Shown: piece by piece, positions 33,001-40,727 of the stretch
How positions within the stretch are numbered: position 1 is the stretch's first letter
Layout of the letters: each line of letters opens with the position of its first letter
Source: Catellatospora sp. IY07-71
GTDB taxonomy: Bacteria; Actinomycetota; Actinomycetes; Mycobacteriales; Micromonosporaceae
Length of the DNA: 64,000 nt
Assembly: GCF_018326265.1 (NCBI RefSeq)
Contig: NZ_AP023360.1
Location: 6,631,001-6,695,000, forward strand
Direction: 5' to 3'
Program-made: the position numbers and the translations under genes
Notes under the pieces: generated by a model
Told to the model about the DNA's origin: nothing
The model's input: only the letters and a program-made list of their open reading frames with translations
Databases searched by the model: none

Positions 33001-35017
33001 GCGGTTGTGGGACCCGGCCACCGGCAAGACCCGCAACACGCTGCCGGGCCATACCGGCCTCGTCTGGTCGGTGGCGTTCCGGCCGGACGGGCACACCCTG
33101 GCCACCGGCGGCGACGACGCCACGGTCCGGCTGTGGGACCCGGCCACCGGGCAGGCCCGCAACGCCCTGACCGGCCATACCGGCCCCGTCTGGTCGGTGG
33201 CGTTCAGCCCGGACGGGCACACCCTGGCCACCGGCGGCGAGGACGGGACGGCGCGGCTGTGGGACCCGGGCACCGGGCATACCCGCGCCGTCCTGACCGG
33301 CCACACCAGCGGCGTGCGGTCAGTGGCGTTCAGCCCGGACGGGCGCACCCTCGCCACGGCCGGCGACGACAAGACGGTGCGCTTGTGGGATGTGGCGACC
33401 GGACGGACCCGCGCCACCCTGACCGGCCACACCAGCGGCGTGCGGTCGGTGGCGTTCAGCCCGGACGGGGGCACCGTGGCCACCGGCAGCGACGACAAGA
33501 CGGTGCGGCTGTGGGACGCGGCCACCGGGCGGACCCGCGCCACCCTGACCGGCCACGGCGGCCCCGTCTGGTCGGTGGCGTTCAGCCCGGACGGGCGCAC
33601 CGTGGCCACCGGCAGCGACGACAAGACGGCGCGCCTGTGGGACGCGGCCACCGGGCAGGCCCGCGCCACCCTGACCGGCCACACCAGCGGCGTGAAGTCG
33701 CTCGCGTTCGGCCCCGACGGGCGCACCCTGGCCACGGCCGGCGACGACGGCACCGTGCGGCTGCGGGACCCGGCCACCGGGCAGACCCGCACCACCCTGA
33801 CCGGCCACACCGGCACCGTGGGGGCCGTGGTGTTCGCTCCGGACGGGCGCACCTTCGCCACCGCCAGCTCCGGGACGGTGGGATTGTGGGACCCGGCCAC
33901 CGGGCAGGCCCGCACCACCCTGACCGGCCACACCGGCTGGGTGAACGCGGTCGCGTTCAGCCCGGACGGGCACACCCTGGCCACGGGCAGCTCCGACGAC
34001 ACCGTGCGGTTGTGGAACCCGGCCACCGAGCTCGGCACGCTGACCGGGCACACCGGCCCGGTGTGGTCGGTGGCGTTCAGCCCGGACGGGCGCACCCTGG
34101 GCACGGGCGGCGAAGACGGGACGGCGCGGCTGTGGGACCCGGCCACCGGGCAGACCCGCACCACCCTGACCGGCCACACCGGCCCCGTATGGTCGGTGGC
34201 GTTCAGCCCCGACGGGCGCACCCCGGCCACGGCCGGCTCCGACGGCACGGCGCGGCTGTGGGACCCGGCCACCGGCCTCCCTCGCACCACCCTGACCGGC
34301 CACACCAGAGGCGTGCGGTCCGTGGCGTTCAGTCCCGACGGGCATACCGTGGCCACGGCCAGCGACGACGGCACGGCGCGGTTGTGGGACGCGGCCACCG
34401 GGCAGGCCCGCGCCACCCTCGGCCAAACCGATCCGGTGTCCTCGGTGGCGTTCAGCCCGGACGAGCGCACGGTGGCAACCGGCGGCTACGACGGCATGGT
34501 GCAACTGTGGGACCTGTCCACCGAGCAGACCCGCGCCACCCTCGGCCAGACCGATCTTGTGGCCTCGGTGACGTTCAGCCCGGACGGCCACACCCTGGCG
34601 ACGGCCAGCTCCGACGGCACGGTGCGGCTGTGGGACCCGGCTACGGGCCAGACCCGCACCACGCTGACGGGCCACACCGGCTGGGTGAACGCGGTGGCGT
34701 TCAGCCCGGACGGGCGCACGCTGGCCACGGCCAGCGACGACGGCACGGTGCGGCTGTGGGACCCCGCCACCGGGCAGGCCCGCACCACGCTGACCGGGCA
34801 CACCAGCGGCGTGCGGTCGGTGGCGTTCAGCCCGGACGGGCACACCCTGGCCACCGGCGGCTACGACGGCAGAGCGCGGTTGTGGAGCATCACCCCGCAG
34901 GACCCGGTCGCCGCCATCGACAAGATCTGCTCGGCCGTCAACCGGGACCTCACCGACCTTGAACGGACGGCGTACCTGCCACCGGACCAGCCACTCGCGG
35001 CGGTATGCCGCTCCTGA
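30005..35017 (+). CDS. Trypsin-like protease - nSTAND NTPase - TM - 21xWD40 protein
   Basis: A 1670-residue multidomain protein. An N-terminal trypsin-like domain (about 15-205) has candidate triad His45 (TCAHVV), Asp87 (EDVALVQL) and Ser162 (TGFSGGP). An nSTAND1-type NTPase follows, with CPYRGLEPF (215-223), Walker A GPSGAGKSS (256-264) and Walker B LLIIDQFEE (331-339). A hydrophobic segment (about 679-699) and a short helix lead to 21 WD40 repeats (about 763-1632), enough for three seven-bladed propellers. No signal peptide is seen, so the NTPase is probably cytoplasmic and membrane-anchored. Such proteins are predicted NTP-dependent conflict/immunity sensors in actinobacteria and cyanobacteria: repeats sense, NTPase switches, protease acts. 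Start may instead be GTG 30008 or 30011. Confidence 0.9.
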   Translation: MVVATLSDGPGSGRAGAVAQVLGAEGEVAGAGFLVGTGLLVTCAHVVAAAGGGPGARLWLAFPHLDGAPRVTGQVLASSWREPEAEDVALVQLDSVPPDASVPGLGSAAGCRGRRVCSFGFPAQAPPGGHYGFGVACDLLATPGAGELLQLTDANDLTTGFSGGPVFDEVTGLVIGMITAISPADAHLRGTGIAYATPTQTLRRVWPELAEQQVCPYRGLEPFTAEHTGWFHGRTSAVEHVLDALAGTRRALLLLGPSGAGKSSLVQAGVLPALAAGALPGSDRWIPVLARPGQDLPAELERAGLPVAEGGSIAAAVERRLADEPAGARLLLIIDQFEELLTAPAAGETGASRDVLDQLLAALDATAPLSLVLVMRDDFYPQLAAQAPELLQALTPGLVNVPATLSAQDLHDIVTKPAAAVGLRCQDGLVERIITDVLAVGPDASGHHAPITMLPLLELTLQQLWQRRHDGYLTHDAYQRIGGVTGSLATWCDTAINQLSPAQRPAAQRILTALVRPADEAHHIPGVRQQCTLDVLRELADADDPVSGDRTANQADEVLAILTSQRIVTTHAVPATGQPHDASALPVAELVHDTLIRDWHTLRDWVSKDHDFHDWLRRVDEKRIRWAHHQNPDDLLHGTDLAEGLDWAKQRHLPRDIGMFLTASRQRQQAGHRRARRLNVILAGLLIVALTTTGVAGWLRQAAVAAKREAQSRQLAAQSTTLLDANSDLASLLAVLAYRTSPTTEAIASLYAAAALPLRRRLSHTSSVWTVAFSPDGRTLATGSADRTVRLWDPATGQARTTLTGHTGGVLSVAFSPDAHTLATAGDDGTVRLWDVASGRTRTTLTGHTSSVLSVAFSPDGHTVATGGADGTARLWDVATGQARTTLSGHTSDVLSVAFSPDGHTLATGSNDKAVRLWDPATGKTRTTLTGHTGRVWSVAFRPDGHALATGSDDKTVRLWDVATGQTRTTLTGHSGHVLSVAFSPDARTLATGSDDRTVRLWDPATGKTRNTLPGHTGLVWSVAFRPDGHTLATGGDDATVRLWDPATGQARNALTGHTGPVWSVAFSPDGHTLATGGEDGTARLWDPGTGHTRAVLTGHTSGVRSVAFSPDGRTLATAGDDKTVRLWDVATGRTRATLTGHTSGVRSVAFSPDGGTVATGSDDKTVRLWDAATGRTRATLTGHGGPVWSVAFSPDGRTVATGSDDKTARLWDAATGQARATLTGHTSGVKSLAFGPDGRTLATAGDDGTVRLRDPATGQTRTTLTGHTGTVGAVVFAPDGRTFATASSGTVGLWDPATGQARTTLTGHTGWVNAVAFSPDGHTLATGSSDDTVRLWNPATELGTLTGHTGPVWSVAFSPDGRTLGTGGEDGTARLWDPATGQTRTTLTGHTGPVWSVAFSPDGRTPATAGSDGTARLWDPATGLPRTTLTGHTRGVRSVAFSPDGHTVATASDDGTARLWDAATGQARATLGQTDPVSSVAFSPDERTVATGGYDGMVQLWDLSTEQTRATLGQTDLVASVTFSPDGHTLATASSDGTVRLWDPATGQTRTTLTGHTGWVNAVAFSPDGRTLATASDDGTVRLWDPATGQARTTLTGHTSGVRSVAFSPDGHTLATGGYDGRARLWSITPQDPVAAIDKICSAVNRDLTDLERTAYLPPDQPLAAVCRS
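32291..34900 (+). repeat. 21 tandem 126-bp WD40-coding repeats
   Basis: Each unit encodes about 42 residues of the form GHTxxVxSVAFSPDGxTLATxxxDxTVRLWDPATGxxRTTLT. Unit 13 and unit 14 are slightly short. Most of the unit is nearly invariant at DNA level while a few positions (two residues after GHT, the one after the Val, and the pair before Asp) vary, the pattern of recent duplication with change on the exposed face. Confidence 0.9.
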
Positions 35018-35047
35018 GCGCCGCCCGGCACCGGTCGGCGCCGGTCG

Positions 35048-35244
35048 GCGCTCAAGACGTTCAGCAGCTGGTAGCCGAGTGCCCAGCCGCCGGTCTGGGT
35101 CCACCAGCCGATCTGCAGCGCGGTCGGCGCCCATCCGCCGCGCTCGGTCCACCAGGTGGAGCACAGGCGCGAGTCCGATCCGACCATGAAGACGTCGATG
35201 ACGCCCAGGCGCCGGCTGACCGCCGCGATGCCACCGGAAGGCAC
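35048..35244 (-). pseudogene. Remnant of a beta-propeller lectin repeat protein
   Basis: Read on the minus strand this segment gives VSRRLGVIDVFMVGSDSRL, then TWWTERGGWAPT and GWWTQTGGWALGYQ, resembling one to one-and-a-half repeats of PLL-type sugar-binding propellers (SRGPGRLDVFVxGTDxALxxKWW). There is no ribosome site, the frame runs into the 3' end of the WD40 gene and the terminator hairpin covers its upstream edge. It is best read as a leftover of a deleted gene. Similarity is by eye only. Confidence 0.4.
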
Positions 35245-35275
35245 CGACGGCGGCCGGTCCGGCCGCCGTCGGTGT
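35243..35275. terminator. Bidirectional terminator between WD40 and protease-nuclease genes
   Basis: CACCGACGGCGGCCGG (35243-35258) pairs perfectly with 35260-35275 around one T. It lies just beyond the minus-strand gene's stop at 35288 and 226 nt after the WD40 stop. Confidence 0.8.
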
Positions 35276-35287
35276 GGCCCTGCCTTT

Positions 35288-37210
35288 TCACACCAGCCGG
35301 ATGTCTTCCAGCCGCCTCAGCTCGTGCAGCGGCATCGCGCCCGGCGCCGCCTCCCTGCCGGCGAGCGGATCGGCGTTCTTGAGCTTGCCGAACCGCAGCC
35401 CGGTCAGCTCCTCGATCTGCGCGATCGGGACCTGATACGTCTTGAACTGGCCGAACACGAACTCGATGTCGGTGATCAGGTCGGCTTGGCTCACGGTGTA
35501 GGCGGTGGCGGTCAGCTTGCCGGTCTCGGCGTGCACCATGACGGCGACCTTCCAGAACGCCCGGGGCAGCCGCACACCGCGATACTCGGGGTCCTCCTCG
35601 CTGAACACCGGGCCGGTGTACACGCACGCGCGGAAGTCGAGCGTGTCGGCGTGCCCGAGCAGGTAGTCCTCCAGTTCCAGCCACAGGTGCTGGTTGAACT
35701 CGATGTGCTGCGGCGTGGCGTTGGTGAAGAAGAACGTGTCCTTCTCGGCGCGCTTCGCGTCCTCCAGGCTCCCCCAGGCGGGGTCCAGGCGGCGGACCAG
35801 ATGCCCCCGGTCGAGGTCGTTGCCCGCGTAGAGGGCGTTGCCGACCTGTAGCGAGGCGTCCAACCGCGGGTCGAAGCTCCAGCGGTCCTGCCCCCGCTTC
35901 AGCAGGCGGCTGAGTGAACCGTCGATGTTCGAGGCAGTGAAGATCGCAAACTTACGCACGGTGTGCATCGCGATGGTGAAGTGCTGGTACTTGAGCAGGT
36001 GCCGGGCGGAGCCGCGGGCGTCGGCGTCCACGACGGCGGCGGCCTCGGCCAGCGGCCCGGACAGCTCCGGCAGCGGCGTCTTCAGGTTGGCCGCGGTGCC
36101 CAGGAACGTCTCGTCGAAGCCCGCGCGGTCCTGCAGGGACGCCGCCGACACCCGCGCCTCCGGCTCGGGCTTGATCGTCTGGGCGAGGCTGACCGACTGC
36201 GGCTTCACGGCCCGTTTCGCCGTACCGTCCAGCTTCTGCAGATGGCGGCGGAGTTCGGATACGGTCACCGCGTAGTTGGCGTCCAGGTATTCGCCGGCGA
36301 AGTGCAGGCCTAGCGCGCCACCGGTCTCGACATCGATCACCACAGATCCGGAGCTGCCCCCGAGCGTCGTGCAGTCATGCGTGAAGACCTTACGGTCCAC
36401 CTTGCCCATCACCTCGCCCGGCGCCAGGCGCTTGACGTCGTAGATCCCGCCGAACAGCCGGGTCTGGTCCAGCAGGCTGTTGCGCGGATCCTCCGCCGGA
36501 TAACCGATGACCGCCACCACCTGGCCCGGCTGCGGCTCGCCCTCATAGAGCGGCAGCGGCGGCGGCAGCCGGCGGCCCTTGGGCGCCTCCAGCTCGATGA
36601 ACGCCAGGTCCGGGGCGTCGGCGCCCTGATCGGCCACGTAGAGCACGCGCTTGACCCGCACCTCGAACGGCCGCACCCCCGCGTACTCCTCCTTGAAGTC
36701 CAGCCGCGCGGCCAGGGGCAGCCCGATCGGGCTCGCCCGGAACACGAACTCGCCGCCACGCGGCCGTACCAGTTCCGCGACCACGTGCCGGTTGGTCACG
36801 GCTATGCCGGGCGCGATCATCCAGGCGGTTCCCGCGTACGGCACCGACAGGCCGGTCACCTCCAGCCGCCCGACCGAGCGGATGGCCGCGTCGAGGCGCG
36901 ACTTGGCGGGATACAGCCGCGAGCGCCAGATCTTCGCCTGCGGCAGTTCGAACGTGTCGTTGCGGACGAGCAGGGTGGGCCGGCCGAGTCGCTGGACGAT
37001 GGCCTCCACCCGGGACTCACGGCTCAGGGCCTCACGCACGGCCCGCTCGGCGGTGACCGGATCCCGTGTCTCGGCGAGCAGGCTGACGTCACGTCGTACA
37101 TGTCCGTCGGGCAGACCGGACAGCTGGCTCTCCATCTCGGGCAGCAGCTCGGCGATCTCGGATACCAGACGCTCGTCTTTCATGATCGATTCGCTCTGGA
37201 AGCGGCGCAT
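35288..37210 (-). CDS. Trypsin-like protease fused to DNA/RNA non-specific (NUC1) endonuclease
   Basis: A 640-residue cytoplasmic-looking protein with no signal peptide. After a helical N-terminus, a trypsin-like domain (about 110-325) shows His142 (TNRHVV), Asp201 (PDLAFIEL) and Ser287 (GGSSGS). After a linker a NUC1 endonuclease domain (about 405-600) has the DRGH motif at 467-470 with catalytic His470 and Mg-ligand Asn in TNATPQHIEFNQHLW. NUC1 enzymes cut DNA and RNA without sequence preference. In a single cytoplasmic protein the protease may restrain or release the nuclease, or both may be effectors of the neighbouring nSTAND sensor. ATG at 37210 follows GGGGGATGGGAC. Confidence 0.88.
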   Translation of the reverse strand: MRRFQSESIMKDERLVSEIAELLPEMESQLSGLPDGHVRRDVSLLAETRDPVTAERAVREALSRESRVEAIVQRLGRPTLLVRNDTFELPQAKIWRSRLYPAKSRLDAAIRSVGRLEVTGLSVPYAGTAWMIAPGIAVTNRHVVAELVRPRGGEFVFRASPIGLPLAARLDFKEEYAGVRPFEVRVKRVLYVADQGADAPDLAFIELEAPKGRRLPPPLPLYEGEPQPGQVVAVIGYPAEDPRNSLLDQTRLFGGIYDVKRLAPGEVMGKVDRKVFTHDCTTLGGSSGSVVIDVETGGALGLHFAGEYLDANYAVTVSELRRHLQKLDGTAKRAVKPQSVSLAQTIKPEPEARVSAASLQDRAGFDETFLGTAANLKTPLPELSGPLAEAAAVVDADARGSARHLLKYQHFTIAMHTVRKFAIFTASNIDGSLSRLLKRGQDRWSFDPRLDASLQVGNALYAGNDLDRGHLVRRLDPAWGSLEDAKRAEKDTFFFTNATPQHIEFNQHLWLELEDYLLGHADTLDFRACVYTGPVFSEEDPEYRGVRLPRAFWKVAVMVHAETGKLTATAYTVSQADLITDIEFVFGQFKTYQVPIAQIEELTGLRFGKLKNADPLAGREAAPGAMPLHELRRLEDIRLV

Positions 37211-37336
37211 GTCCCATCCCCCAATCAATGCCACAATGAGGGTAATACGACCATTCTTCTGATGAGACCCGATTAGGACACCCGCCCCGGCACGCCCCAC
37301 CCGCGGCCGCAGAGCGATCCCCGCCAGCTTCCTCCG

Positions 37337-37384
37337 TGGTTGTCGCAGATGGAGGCGAGGAGCTGCTAGAACACGGGACGACCG
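37337..37384 (+). repeat. 48-bp direct repeat, copy 2
   Basis: Same orientation and sequence as 25171-25218 except one T/C change. It lies between the protease-nuclease gene and the PLDc_N gene in a gene-free 290-bp gap. Confidence 0.85.
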
Positions 37385-37501
37385 CGGTCAACGTGACGGT
37401 CGTCAACAGCCTGGAGAGCCTTCGATTCCGAGCGCGGCGGCGCAGTTCACCGGATCCGGACCTGATCGGCCGCTCTGTCACCCGGCCGGTCGGGAACGCG
37501 C

Positions 37502-37909
37502 TCAGGACGACAGCGCCTTGATCTTGAGCGTCTCGAACTCGGCCTGTGTGATCGCGCCGGTGTCGAGCAGTTCCTTGGCCTTCGCGATCTGATCGGCGGG
37601 AGACGAGCCGGTGCCGGCCACGGCGCGGATCTGTGCGTCCATCTGCTGCCTCATGGCCTGCTGCTGCTTCAGGGCGCGTTCGGCCATGCCGCGGCCGCGC
37701 ACGATGAGGTAGAGCAGGACGCCCAGGTACGGCAGCACGATGACCAGGATGATCCACAGCGCCTTGACCCAGCCCGACGCCTCATGATCGCGGAAGAGGT
37801 CCGCGAAAACCGTGATGAGCAGCCAGAACCAGATAACGAGCAGGAAGAACTCGAACATCCACAGAAGGACGTCGCCGTTGCCGAAGGACGACTCAGCCAG
37901 GTTCGTCAT
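37502..37909 (-). CDS. Small membrane protein with PLDc_N and SHOCT domains
   Basis: A 135-residue protein. Two membrane segments (about 14-38 and 48-70) enclose the PLDc_N pattern FADLFRDHEASGWVKALWIILVIVLPYLG, followed by RGRGMAERA and a short C-terminal SHOCT helix pair (DQIAKAKELLDTGAITQAEFETLKIKAL). SHOCT domains are short oligomerisation/membrane-associated modules; the proteins are common in actinobacteria and of unknown role. ATG at 37909. It may be an ordinary chromosomal gene or part of the surrounding island. Confidence 0.88.
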   Translation of the reverse strand: MTNLAESSFGNGDVLLWMFEFFLLVIWFWLLITVFADLFRDHEASGWVKALWIILVIVLPYLGVLLYLIVRGRGMAERALKQQQAMRQQMDAQIRAVAGTGSSPADQIAKAKELLDTGAITQAEFETLKIKALSS

Positions 37910-38555
37910 GTTGATCCTCGGACGTCGCAGGGCTTGCAGAGTTCCCTGCGTGGTTCTGTCACGTTATGACACATCCGGTCGCCCCGGTGGCCGAACCCGC
38001 GAAATGCGGCGACTCGGCTGGGCCGATCGACGGCGTTCGTCCCATTCCGCGTGCAGTCCATGTCCGACGGCCGCGCTCCGGCGCTCGTAGCTGCGGATTT
38101 CGGTTTGCGGCTTCGCTCCGACGCTAGTCCGATACGCTTTTCCTGGTGGAGTCGAGGTGCGGCTCGGCTCTCAGGGTTCAGCAAGCGAACAGGTGGAGCT
38201 CCCATGGGCGAGGCAGTCTTCTCGGATTAGGTCCGCGCCGGGCAGCCGGCCGCTGCATAGCAGTCGATGCGCATCACATCACCCTGAACCCGTCCGTCGC
38301 GGCGCACAGGCCGACCGGTCCCCGCCACGGCGATTCATCAACTCTACGACCTCCGGCTTCGCGCTCTCCGAGGTGGCTTCGGGCTGCACTCCGCACGCGA
38401 TCGCGGTGCCGGTCACGTGCGGCCACCACGGCACCGCGTACTCGTCAGCGCGCCGATGAAGCCCTTCCCGCAGCGGTCGGTGTACGCGACCGCACCGGCG
38501 GCGCACCCATGCTGCGCGCATCGACCTCAATGTTCCGACGCACCGAGGAGGACAC
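37910..38555. other. Gene-free stretch upstream of the papain-like peptidase gene
   Basis: No open frame in this 646-bp stretch has both a ribosome site and protein-like composition. GGAGGACAC directly before 38556 serves the peptidase gene. A promoter must lie here but none stands out. Confidence 0.4.
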
Positions 38556-39389
38556 ATGCCACGCACGACGAAGAAGAACGCCGAAAGCGCCAACCACGCC
38601 GTCGCCGTCGCCGAGCGCATCTGCAACCTCGTCCCGTCCAGGGGGATCACCACCGACTGGACGCTGGCGGACGCGATGGCGGTCGGCGCCCTGACAGCCG
38701 TGCCCCTGCCCAGCAGCGTCGATCTGCGTGCGCCGTGGTGGGAGATCGGCGACCAGGGCGGCACGGGATCCTGCGTGGGCTGGGCCACCGGCGACGGGCT
38801 GATGCGCTACCACCTGGTGAAAGCCGGCCTGATGCGCAAGGACCAGCACATCTCGCCGCGGTACGTCTGGATGGGATCGAAGGAGACCGACGAGTTCACG
38901 ACCCGGCCGGAGTCCTTCATCGAGCGTTCGGGCACCTCGCTCAAGGCGGCGGTCGACCTGTGCCGCAAGCACGGCGTGGTCACGACCGACCTGCTGCCCT
39001 TCGCACTCGAGGACAGCCTCTACGCCGGGCCGGAGAACGCGTTCTGGGCCGCGGCCGCGCAGCTGCGCGCGACGTCGTACTTCAACGTCGGCCTCGACGT
39101 CGAGCGCTGGAAGGTGGCAATCGCGCAGGATCAGCCGGTCCTGGTGGGGCTGGTCGTCGACAAGACGTGGCGCGACGCCACGCAGACCGGCGGCGAGCTG
39201 GACGAGTTCGACGTGGGCAGCGCGGGCGGCGGGCACGCCGTGTGCGCCGTGGGCTACCGCAGTGACGGCCGGATCATCCTGCGCAACAGCTGGGGCACCG
39301 GCTGGGGCGACCAGGGCTTCGCCTACGCATCGCCCGAATACATCCAGGCGGCGTTCTTCCCGGAGGCCTACGTGGTGACGGTCCGGTGA
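38556..39389 (+). CDS. Papain-like C1 family cysteine peptidase
   Basis: A 277-residue peptidase without signal peptide. The oxyanion Gln67 and nucleophile Cys73 are in GDQGGTGSCVGWA, the catalytic His227 in GGGHAVCAVGY and Asn244 in ILRNSWGTGWGDQG. It lacks the long inhibitory propeptide of secreted papains: only about 55 residues precede the catalytic domain. Cytoplasmic C1 peptidases of this sort accompany nSTAND and patatin genes in predicted conflict systems. It lies just left of the IS30 element. ATG at 38556 follows GAGGAGGACAC. Confidence 0.9.
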   Translation: MPRTTKKNAESANHAVAVAERICNLVPSRGITTDWTLADAMAVGALTAVPLPSSVDLRAPWWEIGDQGGTGSCVGWATGDGLMRYHLVKAGLMRKDQHISPRYVWMGSKETDEFTTRPESFIERSGTSLKAAVDLCRKHGVVTTDLLPFALEDSLYAGPENAFWAAAAQLRATSYFNVGLDVERWKVAIAQDQPVLVGLVVDKTWRDATQTGGELDEFDVGSAGGGHAVCAVGYRSDGRIILRNSWGTGWGDQGFAYASPEYIQAAFFPEAYVVTVR

Positions 39390-39443
39390 CGGACGTCCCG
39401 CGCCGTATCGGCCCGAGTCCCCGCCGGCACGTCCTTGAGTTCT

Positions 39444-40716
39444 GGTGGTTGTCGCAACACCCCAGTTCAAGGGGTGCGATGGACTTCAAGATCCGTACTG
39501 ACCGTACGGCGCAGGGGCCGAAGAAGCTGCGTGCTGAACGGGAGGAATACTTCCGGCTCGTGCAGCAGGGCTATGGCAACAGGGAGGCGTCCCGACGCGT
39601 CGGTGTTCATGAACGGACCGGACGCGAGTGGCGCAACGGCCGGATGGCCCCCAACCGGCTCCGGGCGCCCGCTCAGGCAGAGCGGGCGCCCGGAGCGTCG
39701 TCGAGGTATCTGCAGGAGGCTGATCGTCTCCACATCGCCGACCGGCTGCGGGACAAGGCCTCGGTGCGGGCGATAGCCGCAGAGCTCGGCCGCAGCCCGT
39801 CCACCATCAGCCGGGAGATCCGCCGTAATCGGCATCCGGGTAACGGCCAGTACCGACCGTATGCCGCTCAGGCCCGGGCCGACGGCCGCCGACCACGCCC
39901 CAAGCCCGGCAAGATCGGAGAGAATGCCGCCCTGCGGGACTTCATCCAGGATCACCTGGACAAACGGTGGAGCCCGGAACAGATCTGTCAGGCTCTGCGC
40001 AGACGATTCCCCGCGCGGCCGGAGATGCACGTGGTCCACGAGACGATCTACCAGGCCCTCTACGTTCAGGGCCGAGGCGAGCTACGCCGCGAACTCACCC
40101 GTGCGCTGCGCACCGGCCGTGCCCGTCGCAAGCCGCACCGGCAGGCGGCCAGCCGCCAGCCACGGTTCACGCACCCCATGGTCATGATCAGCGAGCGGCC
40201 GGCCGAGGTCGAGGACCGTGCCGTGCCCGGCCATTGGGAAGGCGATCTGATCATCGGCAAGGACGGCGGTTCGGCCATCGGAACGCTCGTCGAACGCTCC
40301 ACCCGCTACGTCATGCTCGTCCACCTGCCCACCGGCCGCAGCGCCGAACACATGCGCGACGCCCTCCAGGCGACAGTGCAAGCCCTACCGGCCCACCTGG
40401 TCCGCTCCCTCACCTGGGACCAGGGATCCGAAATGGCCGCCCACCACGCCTTCAGCGTGGCCACCGACATTCCGGTCTACTTCTGCGATCCGGGCAGCCC
40501 ATGGCAGCGCGGCTCGAACGAGAACACCAACGGCCTGCTGCGGCAGTACTTCCCCAAGGGAACCGATCTATCCGTCCACAGCCGTGACCACCTCGACGCC
40601 GTCGCCGTCGAACTCAACGGCCGACCACGCAAAACGCTCGGCTGGGAAACCCCAGCCGAGCGCCTGCGTACACTGCTCGCGGCCTAGACAACCAACCACG
40701 TGTTGCAACGACCCCT
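39444..40716 (+). mobile_element. IS30-family insertion sequence
   Basis: A single transposase gene is bounded by imperfect inverted repeats: GGTGGTTGTCGCAACAC at 39444-39460 and GTGTTGCAACGACCCCT at 40700-40716, 13 of 17 positions matching when one is reverse-complemented. The outer ends could extend a few bases. No clear target duplication was found. It inserts between the papain-like peptidase gene and the 4-TM gene, 12 bp from the latter's stop, breaking neither. Confidence 0.8.
39479..40687 (+). CDS. IS30-family transposase
   Basis: A 402-residue transposase. An N-terminal helix-turn-helix (SVRAIAAELGRSPSTISREI) binds the ends; the DDE core is visible as Asp in GHWEGDLIIG, Asp in LTWDQGSEM and Glu in GSNENTNGLLRQYFP. 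Length and motifs match complete IS30 transposases, so the element may be active. ATG at 39479. Confidence 0.95.
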   Translation: MDFKIRTDRTAQGPKKLRAEREEYFRLVQQGYGNREASRRVGVHERTGREWRNGRMAPNRLRAPAQAERAPGASSRYLQEADRLHIADRLRDKASVRAIAAELGRSPSTISREIRRNRHPGNGQYRPYAAQARADGRRPRPKPGKIGENAALRDFIQDHLDKRWSPEQICQALRRRFPARPEMHVVHETIYQALYVQGRGELRRELTRALRTGRARRKPHRQAASRQPRFTHPMVMISERPAEVEDRAVPGHWEGDLIIGKDGGSAIGTLVERSTRYVMLVHLPTGRSAEHMRDALQATVQALPAHLVRSLTWDQGSEMAAHHAFSVATDIPVYFCDPGSPWQRGSNENTNGLLRQYFPKGTDLSVHSRDHLDAVAVELNGRPRKTLGWETPAERLRTLLAA

Positions 40717-40727
40717 AGAATCCGCCG

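Noticed and set aside
32095-34962. Long alternative-frame and antisense repeats across the WD40 tract
   Set aside because: They mirror the 126-bp WD40 repeat in other frames and have no start signals.
37081-37100. TGACGTCACGTCG operator-like sequence inside the protease-nuclease gene
   Set aside because: It lies inside coding sequence, lacks the spacer and -10 context, and is probably chance.
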